From Neodontobutis hainanensis (Eukaryota; Chordata; Actinopteri; Gobiiformes; Odontobutidae): DNA of 64,000 nt. This document shows positions 22,201-35,300 of the stretch, piece by piece (the first letter of the stretch is position 1; each line of letters starts with the position of its first letter). A program made the position numbers and the translations under genes. Under the pieces are notes generated by a model, which was given only the letters and a program-made list of their open reading frames with translations, ran no database searches and was not told the origin of the DNA. The DNA lies in NCBI GenBank assembly GCA_024349245.1, contig JALDNG010002140.1:42583-106582 (forward strand), read 5' to 3'.

Positions 22201-25200
22201 AAACTGCATCTCTACAGTTTCTTCTATTGTATGTCTACAGTCTGTTCTAATACACATCTACAGTCTGTTCTAATGCAAGTCTACAGTATATACTACTGCT
22301 TGTCTACAGTCTGTTTAACTGCAAGTCTACAGTCTGTTCAACTGCACCTCTACAGTCTGTTCTAATGCCAGTTTACAATCTGTACTATTGCTCTACTGCA
22401 GTCTGTTCTACTGCATGTCTACAGTCTGTTTTACTGCACATCTACAGTCTGTTCTAATGCACATCTACAGTCTGTTCTAATGCAAGTCTACATTCTGTAC
22501 TACCGCTCATCTACGGTCTGTTCTACTGCACGTCTACAATCTGTTTTAATAAACGTCTACAGTCTGTTCTGCACATTTACAGTCTGTACTACTGCACTTC
22601 TACAGTCTTTTTAATGCTCGTCTACAGTCTGTATTACTGCACCTCTACAGTCTGTTGTAAAGCATGTCTAGAGTGTTTTCTAAAACTTATATACAGTCTG
22701 TTCTAATGGTCATCTACAGTCTGAACTTCTGCACCTCTATAGTCTGTTCTAAAGCATGTCTACAGTGTTTTCTAATACTCAAATACAGTCTGTTCTTCTG
22801 CACATTGTCAGTCTGTTCTACTGGACGTTTACAGTCTGCTCTAATGCTCGTCTACAGTCAGTTCTAAAGCCAAATCTAGAGTCTGTACTACTGCTGCTCT
22901 AAAGTTTGTTCAACTGCAAGTCTACAGAATGTTTAACTGGAGCTCTACAGTCTGTTCTAATGCCAGTTTACAGTCTGTACTATTGCTGTACTGCAGTCTG
23001 TTCTACTGCATGTCTACATTCTGTTTTACTGAACATCTACAGTCTGTTCTAATGCACATCTAAAGTCTGTTCTAATGCAAGTCTAGAGTCTGTACCACTG
23101 CTTGTCTACAGTCTGTTCTACTGCACTCCTACAGTCTTTTCTTATAAACGTCTACAGTCTGTTCTACTGCACATCTACAGTCTCTTCTACTGCACTTCTA
23201 CAGTCTGTACTACTGCACTTCTAAAGTCTATTCTAATGCTCATTTATAGTCTGTTCTATTGCACGTCTACAGTCTGTTCTACACTTCTACAGTCTGTACT
23301 ACTGCATATCTACAGTCTGTTCTAAAGCATGTCTAGAGTGTTTTCTAATACAAATATACAGTCTGTTCTAATGCACATCTACAGTCTGTACAACTGCACC
23401 TCTACTGTCTGTTCTAAAGCATGTCTACAGTGTTTTCTAATACTTAAATACAGTCTGTTCTAATGCTCATCTACAGTCTGTACAACTGCACCTCTAGAGT
23501 CTCTTCTTCTGCACATTGTCAGTCTGTTCTACTGGACATTTACAGTCTGTTCTAATGATTGTCTACAGTCTGTTCTAAAGCCAATCTAGAGTCTGTTACT
23601 ACTGCTGCACTGAAGTCTGTACAACTGCATGTCTACAGTCTGCTAAACTACATCTCTACAGTTTTTTCTATTGTATGTCTACAGTCTGTTCTAATACACA
23701 TCTACAGTCTGTTCTAATGCAAGTCTACAGTATATACTACTGCTTGTCTACAGTCTGTTCAACTGCAAGTCTACAGTCTGTTCAACTGCACCTCTACAGT
23801 CTGTTCTAATGCCAGTTTACAATCTGTACTATTGCTCTACTGCAGTCTGTTCTACTGCATGTCTACAGTCTGTTTTACTGCACATCTACAGTCTGTTCTA
23901 ATGCACTTCTACAGTCTGTTCCAAAGCATGTCTACAGTGTTTTCTAATACTCATATACAGTCTGTTCTAATGCTCGTCTACAGTCTGTACTACTGCATCT
24001 CTACAGTCTATTCTTCTGCACATTGTCAGTCTGTTCTACTTACGTTTACAGTCTGTTCTATTGCTCGTCAACAGTCAGTTCTAAAGCCAATCTAGAGTCT
24101 GTACTACTGCTGCTCTGAAGTCTTTTCAACTGCACGTCTATAGTCTGGTCAACTGCTCCTTTAAAGTCTGTTCTAATGCCAGTTTACAGTCTGTACTACT
24201 GCTCTACTAAAGTCTGTTCTAATGAACATCTACAGTCTTTTCTAATGCAAGTCGATAGTCTGTATTACTGCACCTCTACAATCTGTTCTAAAGCATGTCT
24301 AGAGTGTTTTTAATACTCATATAGAGTCTGTTCTAATGCTCATATACAGTCTGAACTACTGCACTTCTACAGTCTGTTCTAAAGTATGTCTAGAGTGTTT
24401 TCTAATACTCATATACAGTCTGTTCTAAAGCTCGTCTACAGTCAGTTCTACAGTCTGTTCTAATGCAAGTTTATAGTCTGTTTTACTGCTCATCTATGGT
24501 CTGTTCTTTTGCACGTCTACAGTCTGTTCTGATAAACTTCTACAGTCTGGTCTACTGCATATCTACAGTCTGCTCTAATGCACATCTACAGTCTGTTCTA
24601 ATGCAAGTCTACAGTTTGTACTACTGCTCATCTACAGTCTGTTCTACTGCATGTGTACAGTCTTTTCTTATAAACGTCTACAGTATGTTCTACTGCACAT
24701 CTACAGTCTTTACTACTGCACTTCTAAAGTCTATTCTAATGCTCATCTACGGTATGTTCTACTGCAGGTCTACAGTCTGATCTAATAAATGTCTACAGTC
24801 TGTTCTACTGCACATCTACAGTCTGTACTACTGCACTTCTACAGTCTCTTTTAATGCCACTTTACAGTCTGTACTATTGCTCTACTGCAGTCTCTTCTAC
24901 TGCATGTCTATAGTCTGTTTTACTGCACATCTACAGTCTTTATTATAATGCTTGTCTACAGTCTTTATTACTGCACCTCTACAGTTTGTTCAAAAACATG
25001 TTTAGAATGTTTTCTAATACAAATATACAGTCTGTACTACTGCACCTCTAGAGTCTATTCTTCTGCACATTGTCAGTCTGTTCTACTGGACGTTTACAGT
25101 CTGTTCTAATGCTCGTCTACAGTCTGTTCTAAAGCCAATCTAGAGTCTGTACTACTGCTGCTCTGAAGTCTGTACAACTGAACGTCTACAGTCTGTTCAA

Positions 25201-28200
25201 CTGCACCACTACAGTCTGTTCTACTGACGACTATAGTCTCTTTTAATAAATGTCTACAGTCTCCTCTAATGCACATCTACAGTCTGTTCTACTGGATGTC
25301 TACAGTCTGTTCTAATTATTGTCTAGAGTCTGTTTTACTGCACTCCTACAGTCTCTTTTAATAATTGTTAACTTTCTGTACTACTGCACCTTTACAGTCT
25401 CTTCTACTGCATATCTACAGTTTGTTCTAATTGTCGTCTAGAGTCTGTACTACTGAAACTCTACTGTCTGTTCTAAATTATGTCTACAGTCTTTTCTAAT
25501 ACTCATGTACTGTTTGTTCTAATGCTCGTGTAAAGTCTCAACTACTGCCCTCTACAGTCTATTCTTTTGCACATCGTCAGTCTGTTCTACTGCACATCTA
25601 CAGTTTGTTCTACTGCACATCTATAGTCTGTTCTAATGCATGTCTACAGTCTGTTCTAATGCAAGTCTACAGTCTGTACTACTGCTCATCTACAGTCTGT
25701 TCTACTGCGTCTACAGTCTTTTCTTATAACGTCTACAGTCTGTTCTACTGCACATCTATAGTCTGTTCTACTGCACTTCTACAGTCTGTACTACTGCACT
25801 TCTAAAGTCTATTCTAATGCTCATTTATAGTCTGTTCTACTGCACGTCTACAGTCTGTTCTACTGCACATCTACAGTCTGTACAACTGCACCTCTACTCT
25901 CTGTTCTAAAGCATGTCTACTGTGTTTTCTAATACTTAAATACATTCTGTTCTAATGCTCATCTACAGTCTGTACAACTGCACCTCTACTGTCTGTTCTA
26001 AAGCATGTCTACAGTGTTTTCTACTACTTAAATACATTCTGTTCTAATGATCGTCTACAGTCTGTTCTAAAGCCAATCTAGAGTCTGTACTGCTGCTGCA
26101 CTGAAGTCTGTACAACTGCATGTCTACAGTCTGCTAAACTGCATCTCTACAGTTTCTTCTATTGTATGTCTACAGTCTGTTCTAATACACATCTACAGTC
26201 TGTTCTAATGCAAGTCTACAGTATATACTACTGCTTGTCTACAGTCTGTTTAACTGCAAGTCTACAGTCTGTTCAACTGCACCTCTACAGTCTGTTCTAA
26301 TGCCAGTTTACAATCTGTACTATTGCTACTGCAGTCTGTTCTACTGCATGTCTACAGTCTGCTGTTCTAATGCACATCTACAGTCTGTTCTAATGCAAGT
26401 CTACATTCTGTACTACCGCTCATCTACGGTCTGTTCTACTGCACGTCTACAATCTGTTTTAATAAACGTCTACAGTCTGTTCTGCACATTTACAGTCTGT
26501 ACTACTGCACTTCTACAGTCTTTTTAATGCTCGTCTACAGTCTGTATTACTGCACCTCTACAGTCTGTTGTAAAGCATGTCTAGAGTGTTTTCTAAAACT
26601 TATATACAGTCTGTTCTAATGGTCATCTACAGTCTGAACTTCTGCACCTCTATAGTCTGTTCTAAAGCATGTCTACAGTGTTTTCTAATACTCAAATACA
26701 GTCTGTTCTAATGCTCGTCTACATTCTGTACTACTGCACCTCTACAGTCTGTTCTTCTGCACATTGTCAGTCTGTTCTACTGGACGTTTACAGTCTGCTC
26801 TAATGCTCGTCTACAGTCAGTTCTAAAGCCAAATCTAGAGTCTGTACTACTGCTGCTCTGAAGTTTGTTCAACTGCAAGTCTACAGAATGTTTAACTGGA
26901 GCTCTACAGTCTGTTCTAATGCCAGTTTACAGTCTGTACTATTGCTGTACTGCAGTCTGTTCTACTGCATGTCTACATTCTGTTTTACTGAACATCTACA
27001 GTCTGTTCTAATGCACATCTAAAGTCTGTTCTAATGCAAGTCTAGAGTCTGTACCACTGCTTGTCTACAGTCTGTTCTACTGCACTCCTACAGTCTGTTC
27101 TAATAAACGTATACAGTCTTTTCTACTGCTCATCTACAGTCTATACTACTGCACTTCTACAGTCTGTTCTATAGCTCGTTTACAGTCTGTATTACTGCTC
27201 CTCTACAGTCTGTTCTAAAGAATGTCTAGAGTGTTTTCTAATACTCATATACAGTCTGTTCTAATGCTCGTCTACCCAACTGCACCTCTTCAGTTTGTTC
27301 TAAAGCATGTCTACAGTGTTTTGTAAAACTCATATACAGTCTGTTCTAATGCTCACCTACAGTCTGTACTACAGAACCTCTAGAGTCTTTTCTTCAGCAC
27401 ATTGTCAGTCTGTTCTACTGGACGTTTACAGTCATTTCTAAAGCTTGTCTACAGTCTGTTCTAAAGCCAGTCTAGAGTCTGTTCTACTGCTGCTGTGAAG
27501 TCTGTTCAACTGCATGTCTATAGTCTGTTCAACTGCACCTCTCGTCTGTTTTATTGTATGTCTACATTCTGTTCTAATGTACATCTACAGTCTGTTCAAA
27601 TGCAAGTCAACAGTCTGTACTACTTTTAGTGCATAGTCTGTACTACTGCACCTCTACAGTCTGTTCTAAAGCATGTCTACAGTCTATTCTAATACTCATA
27701 TACAGTCTGTTCTAATACTCGTCTACAGTCTCTACTAACGGACTTTTAAATTCTATTCTTCTGCAGCATCGTTAGTCTGTTTTACTGGACATTTACAGTC
27801 TGTTCTAAAACACGTCTATAGTCTGTTCAAATACTCGTCCACAGTCTGTTCTAATGCATTCTGTTCTAATGCACATCTATAGTCTGTTCTATTGCTCGAA
27901 TACAGTCTGTTCTAATGCCCAATAAAAGTCTTTACTACTCCACCTCTACAGTTTGTTCTACTTCTCCTCTACATTCTGTTCTAGTGCAGGTCTACAGTCT
28001 GTTCTATTGCTAGTCTAGAGTCTTTACTACTGCTGCTCTGCAGTTTGTACTCTTGCTCATCTACAGTCTGTTCTACTGCATGTGTACAGTCTTTTCTTAT
28101 AAACATCTATAGTATGTTCTACTGTACATCTACAGTCTTTACTACTGCACTTCTAAAGTCTATTCTAATGCTCATCTACGGTCTGTTCTACTGCAGGTCT

Positions 28201-29332
28201 ACAGTCTGATCTAATAACGTCTACAGTCTGTACTACTGCACATCTACAGTCTGTACTACTGCACTTCTACAGTCTCTTCTAATGCCAGTTTACAGTCTGT
28301 ACTATTGCTCTACTGCAGTCTCTTCTACTGCATGTCTATAGTCTGTTTTACTGCACATCTAGAGTGTTTTCTAATACAAATATACAGTCTGTACTACTGC
28401 ACCTCTAGAGTCTATTCTTCTGCACATTGTCAGTCTCTTCTACTGGACGTTTACAGTCTGTTGTAATGCTCGCCTACAATCTGTTCTAAAGCAAATCTAA
28501 AGTCTGTCGACTGCTGCTCTGAAGTCTGTACAACTGCACGTCTACAGTCTGTTCAACTGCACCTCTACAGTCACTTCTATTGTACGTCTACAGTCTATTC
28601 TAATGCACATCTACAGTCTGTTCTAATGCAAGTCTATAATCTGTACTACTGTTTGTCTACAGTCTGTACTACTGCACCTCTACAGTCTCTTCTAAAGCAT
28701 GTCTACAATCTATTCTAATACTCATATACAGTCTGTTCTAATACTTGTTTACAGTCTGTACTAATGCTTCTGAAGCATTGTCAGTCTTTTCTAATAATTG
28801 TCGACATTCTGTACTACTTCACCTCTACAGTCTCTTCTACTGCACAATTACAGTCTGTTCTAATGCTCGTCTATAGTCTGAAATACTGCACCTCTACAAT
28901 CTGTTCTAAAGCATGTCTAGACTGTTTTCTAATACTCATATAGAGTCTGTGCAAATGTTCATCTACAGTCTGTACTACTGCATCTCTACAGTCTTTTCTT
29001 CTGCATATTGTCAGTCTGTTCTACTGGACGTTTATAGTCTGTTCTAATGCTCGTCTACAGTCAGTTCTAAAGCCAGTTTATAGTCTGTACTACTGCTCTA
29101 CTGCAGTCTCTTCCACTGCACGTCTACAGTCTGTTTTACTGCACATCTACAGTCTGTTCTAATGTACATCTACTGTCTGTTCTAATGCAAGTCTAGAGTC
29201 TGTTTTACTGCACATCTACAGTCTGTTCTAAAGCATGTCTAGAGTGTTTTCAAATACTCATATACAGTCTGCTCTATTGCTCATCTACAGTATGTACTAC
29301 TGCACCTCTAGAGTCTATTCTTTTGCACATTG
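19235..29332 (+). repeat. Satellite A array, (+) orientation, main left arm
   Basis: About 10 kb of the 23-bp satellite has many ordered unit variants. The ordered block (AATCTAGAGTCTGTACTACT, then GCTGCTCTGAAG, then TGCCAGTTTACAG, then a CTCTACTGCAG unit) recurs near 19705, 20210, 22135, 23580, 24090, 25135 and 26825. Long open frames (for example 20458-20844) are repeat read-through only. The array ends at the telomere-like tract at 29333. Confidence 0.95.
19241..27090 (+). repeat. Tandem duplication of about 3.9 kb in satellite A
   Basis: Copy 1 (about 19241-23115) and copy 2 (about 23120-27090) follow the same unit order with few substitutions. Matching landmarks include CAGTCTTTTCTTATAAACG at 19251 and 23132, a TCTACAGAATGTTTAACTGG unit near 22920 and 26880, and a TGTTCCAAAGCATG unit near 20040 and 23910. 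Copy 2 has extra unit groups of about 55 bp near 24422-24477 and 26700-26755. Copy 1 begins within a few bases of the L2 3' end. Confidence 0.85.
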
Positions 29333-29348
29333 TTAGGGTTAGGGTTAG
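29333..29348 (+). repeat. Interstitial telomere-like tract at satellite inversion point
   Basis: TTAGGGTTAGGGTTAG (two full vertebrate telomere units plus TTAG) lies between the last forward satellite A unit (ending TTTTGCACATTG) and the first reverse unit (starting TTGTCCAGTAGAACAGACTG). It is the only such tract I see in the window. Confidence 0.85.
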
Positions 29349-32300
29349 TTGTCCAGTAGAACAGACTGTAGCCGAACAGTAGTTTAGAATGTAGACTTGA
29401 AATAGAACAGACTGTAGATGTGCAGTAGAACAGACTGTAGAGCAGCAGTAGTACAGACTGTAGAATGGCTTTAGAACTGACTATACACAATCATAGAGGA
29501 CCATTAAAACAGACTGTAGATGTGCAGTAGAAGAGACTGTAGAGGTGCAGTGTATGCAGAATCTTGACTAGAACAGACTGTAGACGTCTAGTAGAAGAGA
29601 CTGTAGAGCGTTTATTAAAAATGACTATAGTCATGCAGTAGAACAGACTGTAGACCTCTAGTTAAACAGACTGTAGCTGTGCATTAGAACAGACTGTAGA
29701 CATGCAGTAGAACATACTGTAGAGGAGCAGTAGAACAAACAGTAGAGCTGGAGTAGTAAACTGTTACTGGGCATTAAAACAGACTATATTCAAGCAATAG
29801 AAAGGAACAATAGATGTCTGGTCGTACAGATTGCATTAGAACAGACTGTGGATGAGCATTTGAACAGACTATAGACGTGTATTAGAACAGATTGTAGATG
29901 CGCAGTAGAAAAGACTGTAAGGTGCAGTAGTACAGAATGTCGATAATTATTAGAAAAGACTGTAGGCGTGCAGTAGAACGGACTGTAGAAAATTATTAGA
30001 ACAGACTGTAGACTTGCAGTAGAACAGACTCACAGTGCTTCAGAAGAATAGACTTTAGAGGTGCATTAGTACAGACTGTAGACGATTATTAGAATAGACT
30101 GTATATGAGTATTAGAAAACACTCTAGACATGCTTTAGAACAGACTGTAGAGGTGCAGTAGTACAGACTGTAGACCTGCAGTAGAATAGACTGTAGATGT
30201 GCATTAGAACAGACTTTAGAAGTGCAGTAGTAGAAACTGTAGATATGCAGTAGAACAGACTGTAGATGTGCAGTAAAACAGACTGTAGACATGCAGTAGA
30301 ACAGACTGCTAGAGCAGTAGTACAGACAGTAAAATGGCATTAGAACAGACTGTAGAGGAACAGTAGAACAAACTGTAGAGGTTGAGTAGTAAATACTGTT
30401 ATTGGGCAATAGAACAGACGATATTCGAGCAATAGAACAGACTATAGATGTGCAGTGGTACGGACTGCATTAGAACAGATTGTGGACGAACATTTGAACA
30501 GACTAATGACGTGCATTAGAACAGACTTTAGATGTGCAGTAGAAGAGACTGTAGACAATTATTAGAACAGACTGTAGCCATGCAGTAGAACAGACTGTAG
30601 AGGTAGAACAGTAAAGACCAGACTGTAGACAAGCAATAGAACAGATTGTAGATGTGCAGTAGTACAGACTGTAGACTTGCATTAGAACAGACTGTGGATG
30701 AGCATTTGAACAGATTATAGACGTGCATTAGAACAGACTGTAGATGTCCATTAGAACAGACTGTAGATGTGTAGTAGAACAGACTGACGAAGAATAGACC
30801 GTAAGGCTTCAGTAGTTGAGACTTTACACGAGCATTAGAACAGACTGTACATGAGTATTAGAAAAGACCGTAGACATGATTTAGAACAGACTGTAGAGGT
30901 GCAGTAGTACAGACTGTAGACTTGCAGTTTAACAGACTGTAGCTGTGCATTAGAACAGACTGTAGATGTGCAGTAGAACTGAATGTAGACTTGCAGTAAA
31001 ACAGACTGCAGAGCAGAAGTAGTACAGACTCTAGACTGGCATTAGAACAGACTGTAGAGGAGCAGTAGTAAGAGACTGTAGACTTGCATTATAACAGATT
31101 GTAGATGTGCATTAGAACAGAGCTATGACGTACAATAGAAGTGACTTTAGGACATGCAGTTGTACAGACTTTAGAGCAGCAGTAGTACACACTCTAGATT
31201 GGATTTAGAACAGACTGTAGACAAGCATTAGAACAGACTGTAAACGTCAGAAGAAGAGACTGACAATGTGCAGAAGAATAGACTGTAGAGATTGCAGTAG
31301 TACAGACTGTAGATGAGCATTAGATCAGACTGTATATGAGTTACAAAACACTCTAGACATGCTTTAGAACAGTCTGTAGAGGTGCAGTAGTTCAGACTGT
31401 AGACGAGCATTAGAACAGACTCTATATGAAGTATTAGAAAACACTCTAGACATGTTTTAGAACAGACTTTAGAGGTTCAGTAATACAGACTGTAGATGAG
31501 CATTAGAAAAGACTGTAGAAGTGCAGTTGTACAGACTGTAGATGTGCAGAAGAAGAGACTGTAGACGTATATTAAAACAGACTGTAGACCTGCACTAGAA
31601 CAGACTGTAGATGTGCATTAGAACAAACTGTAGATGTGCATTAGAACAGACTGTAGATGTTCATTAGAACAGACTGTAGACCTGCACTTAAAGAGACCGT
31701 AGATGAGCAGTAGTACAGACTATAGATGTGCATTAGAACAGATTGTATATAGTATTAGAAAAATGTAGACATTCTTTAGAACAGACTGTGGAGGTGCAGT
31801 AGTTCAGACTGTAAATGAGCATTAGAACAGACTATTTATGAGTTTTAGAAAATACTCTAGACATGCTTTAGAAGAGACTGTAGAGGTGCAGAAATACAGA
31901 CTGTAGAAAAAGCATTAGAACAGACTGTAGAAGTGCAGTAGTACAAACTGTAGATGTGCAGTAGAACAGACTGTAGACATTTTTAGAACAGACTGTAGAC
32001 GTGCAGTAGAACAGACTGTAGATGGGCAGTAGTACAGACTGTAGACTTTCATTAGAACAGACAGTAGATGTACATTAGAACAGATTGTAGATGTGCAGTA
32101 AAACAGAATTTAGTGGAAGAGACTGTAATAGAGCAGTAGTACAGACTTTAATCTGACATTTGAACAGACTGTAGAGGTGCAGTTGAACAGACTGTAGACG
32201 AGCATTAGAACATACTCTATATGAGTATTAGAAAACACTCTAGACATGCTTTAGAACAGATTGTAGAGTGCAGTAGTTCAGACTGTAGACGAGCATTAGA

Positions 32301-35300
32301 ACAGACTGTAGATGTGCAGTGGAACAGACTTTAGATGTTTATTAGAACAGACTGTAGACTTGCAGTAGAACAGACTGTAGATAAGCAGTAGTACAGACTA
32401 TAGACTTGCATTAGAACAGACTGTAGATGTGCATTAGAACAGACTGTATATGAGTATTATAAAAACACTGTAGACATGCTTTAGAACAGACTGTAGAGGT
32501 GCAGTAGTTCAGACTGTAGACGAGCATTAGAACAGACTGTATATGAGTATTAGAAAAACTCTAGACATGCTTTAGAAGAGACTATAGAGGTGGAGTAATA
32601 CAGACTGTAGACGAGCATTAGAACAGACTGTAGAAGTGCAGTAGTACAGACGGTAGATGTGCAAAAGAAACACACTGTAGACGAGCAGTAGGACAGACTA
32701 TAGACTTGCATTAGAACAGACAGTAGTTGTACATTAGAACAGACTGTAGATGTGCAGTAAAATAGATGTTAGACGTGCAGTGGAAGAGACTGTAGTAGAG
32801 CAGTAGTACAGATTGTAAACTGGCATTAAAACAGACTGTACAGGTGCGATTGAACAGACTATTGACATGCAGTTGAAAAGACTTCAGAGCAGCAGTAGTA
32901 CATACTCTAGATTGGATTTAAAACTGACTGTAGACAAGCATTAGAACAGACTGTAAACGTCCAGTAGAACAGACTGACAATATGCAAAAGAATAGACTGT
33001 AGAGATTCAGTAGTATAGACTGTAGACGAGAATAAGAACAGACTGTATATGAGTATTAAAAAACACTGTAGACATGCTTTAGAACAGACTGTAGAGGTGC
33101 AGTAGTTCAGACTGTAAAGGCAGAGCTTTAGAACAGACTCTATATGAATATTAGAAAACACTCTAGACATGCTTTAGAACAGATTATAGAGGTGCAGTAA
33201 TACAGACTGTAGATGAGCATTATTAAAGACTGTAGAAGTGCAGTAGTACAGACTGTAGATGTGCAGTAGAACAGATTGTAGACGTTTATTAGAACACACT
33301 GTAGATCTAGACTAGAACAGACCGTAGATGAGCAGTAGTACAGACTATAGACTTGCATTAGAACAGACAGTAGATGTGCATTAGAATAGACTTTAGATGT
33401 GCAGTAGTAGAGACTGTAGACGTTTATTAGAACAGACTGTAGACCTGCACTTAAAGAGACCGTAGATGAGCAGTAGTACAGACTATAGACTTGCATTACA
33501 AACAGATTGTATATGAGTATTAGACAAAAATGTAGACATTCTTTAGAACAGACTGTAGAGGCGCAGTAGTTCAGACTGTAAATGAGCATTAGAACAGACT
33601 ATTTATGAGTATTAGAAAATACTCTAGACATGCTTTAGAAGAGACTGTAGAGGTTGCAGAAATACAGACTGTAGACAAGCATTAGAACAGACTGTAGATG
33701 TGCAGTAGTACAGACTGTAGACGTTTATTAGAACAGACTGTAGACCTGCACTTAAAGAGACTGTAGATAAGCAGTAGTACAGACTATAGACTTGCATTAC
33801 AAACAGAATGTATATGAGTATTAGACAAAAATGTAGACATTCTTTAGAACAGACTGTAGAGGTGCAGTAGTTCAGACTGTAAATGAGCATTAGAACAGAC
33901 TATTTATGAGTATTAGAAAATACTCTAGACATGCTTTAGAAGAGACTGTAGAGGTTGCAGAAATACAGACTGTAGACAAGCATTAGAACAGACTGTAGAA
34001 GTGCAGTAGTACAAACTGTAGATGTGCAGTAGAACAGACTGTAGACATTTTTAGAACAGATTGTAGATGTGCAGTAAAACAGACTTTAGTGGAAGAGACT
34101 GTAATAGAGCAGTAGTACAGACTTTAATCTGGCATTAGAACATACTGTAGAGGTGCAGTTGAACAGACTGTAGACAAGCATTAGAACAGACTCTATGAGT
34201 ATTAGAAAACACTCTAGACATGCTTTAGAACAGATTGTAGAGGTGCAGTAGTTCAGACTGTAGACGAGCATTAGAACAGACTGTATATGAGTATTAGAAA
34301 ACACTCTAGACATGCTTTGGAACAGAATGTAGAGGTGCAATAATACAGACTGTAGATGAGCATTAGAAAGACTGTAGAAGTGCAGTAGTACAGACTGTAG
34401 ATGTGCAGTAGAACAGATTGTAGACGTTTATTAGAACAGACTGTAGACCTGCACTAGAACAGACCGTATATGAGCAGTAGTACAGACTATAGACATGGAT
34501 TAGAACAGACTGTAGATGTGCATTAGAACAGACTTCATAAGTGCAGTAGTAGAGACTGTAGATGTGTAGTAGAACAGACTGTAGACGTTTATCAGAACAG
34601 ACTGTAGACGTTTATCAGAACAGACTGTAGACGTGCAGTAAAACAGACTGTAGATGAACAGTAGTACAGACTATAGACTTGCATTAGAACAGACTGTATA
34701 TGAGTATTATAAAAAACACTGTAGACATGCTTTAGAACAGACTGTAGAGGTGCAGTACTTCAGACTGTAGACGAGCATTAGAACAGACTGTATATGAGTA
34801 TTAGAAAAAACTCTAGACATGCTTTAGAAGAGACTATAGAGGTGGAGTAATACAGACTGTAGACGAGCATTAGAACAGACTGTAGAAGTGCAGTAGTAAA
34901 GACGGTAGATGTGCAATAGAACAGACTCTAGACGAGCAGTAGGACAGACTATAGACTTGCATTAGAACAGACAGTAGATGTACATTAGAACAGATTGTAG
35001 ATGTGCAGTAAAACAGACTGTAGACATGCAGTGGAAGAGACTGTAGTAGAGCAGTAGTACAGATTGTAAACTGGCATTAAAACAGACTGTACAGGTGCGA
35101 TTGAAAAGACTGTTGACATGCAGTTGAACAGACTTTAGAGCAGCAGTAGTACATACTCTAGATTGGATTTAAAACTGACTGTAGACAAGCATTAGAACAG
35201 ACTGTAAACGTCAGTAGAACAGACTGACAATATGCAAAAGAATAGACTGTAGAGATTCAGTAGTACAGACTGTAGACGAGAATAAGAACAGACTGTATAT

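Noticed and set aside
19235..29332. CRISPR-like array
   Set aside because: There are no unique spacers: the whole period is repeated, and the host is a vertebrate-type genome.
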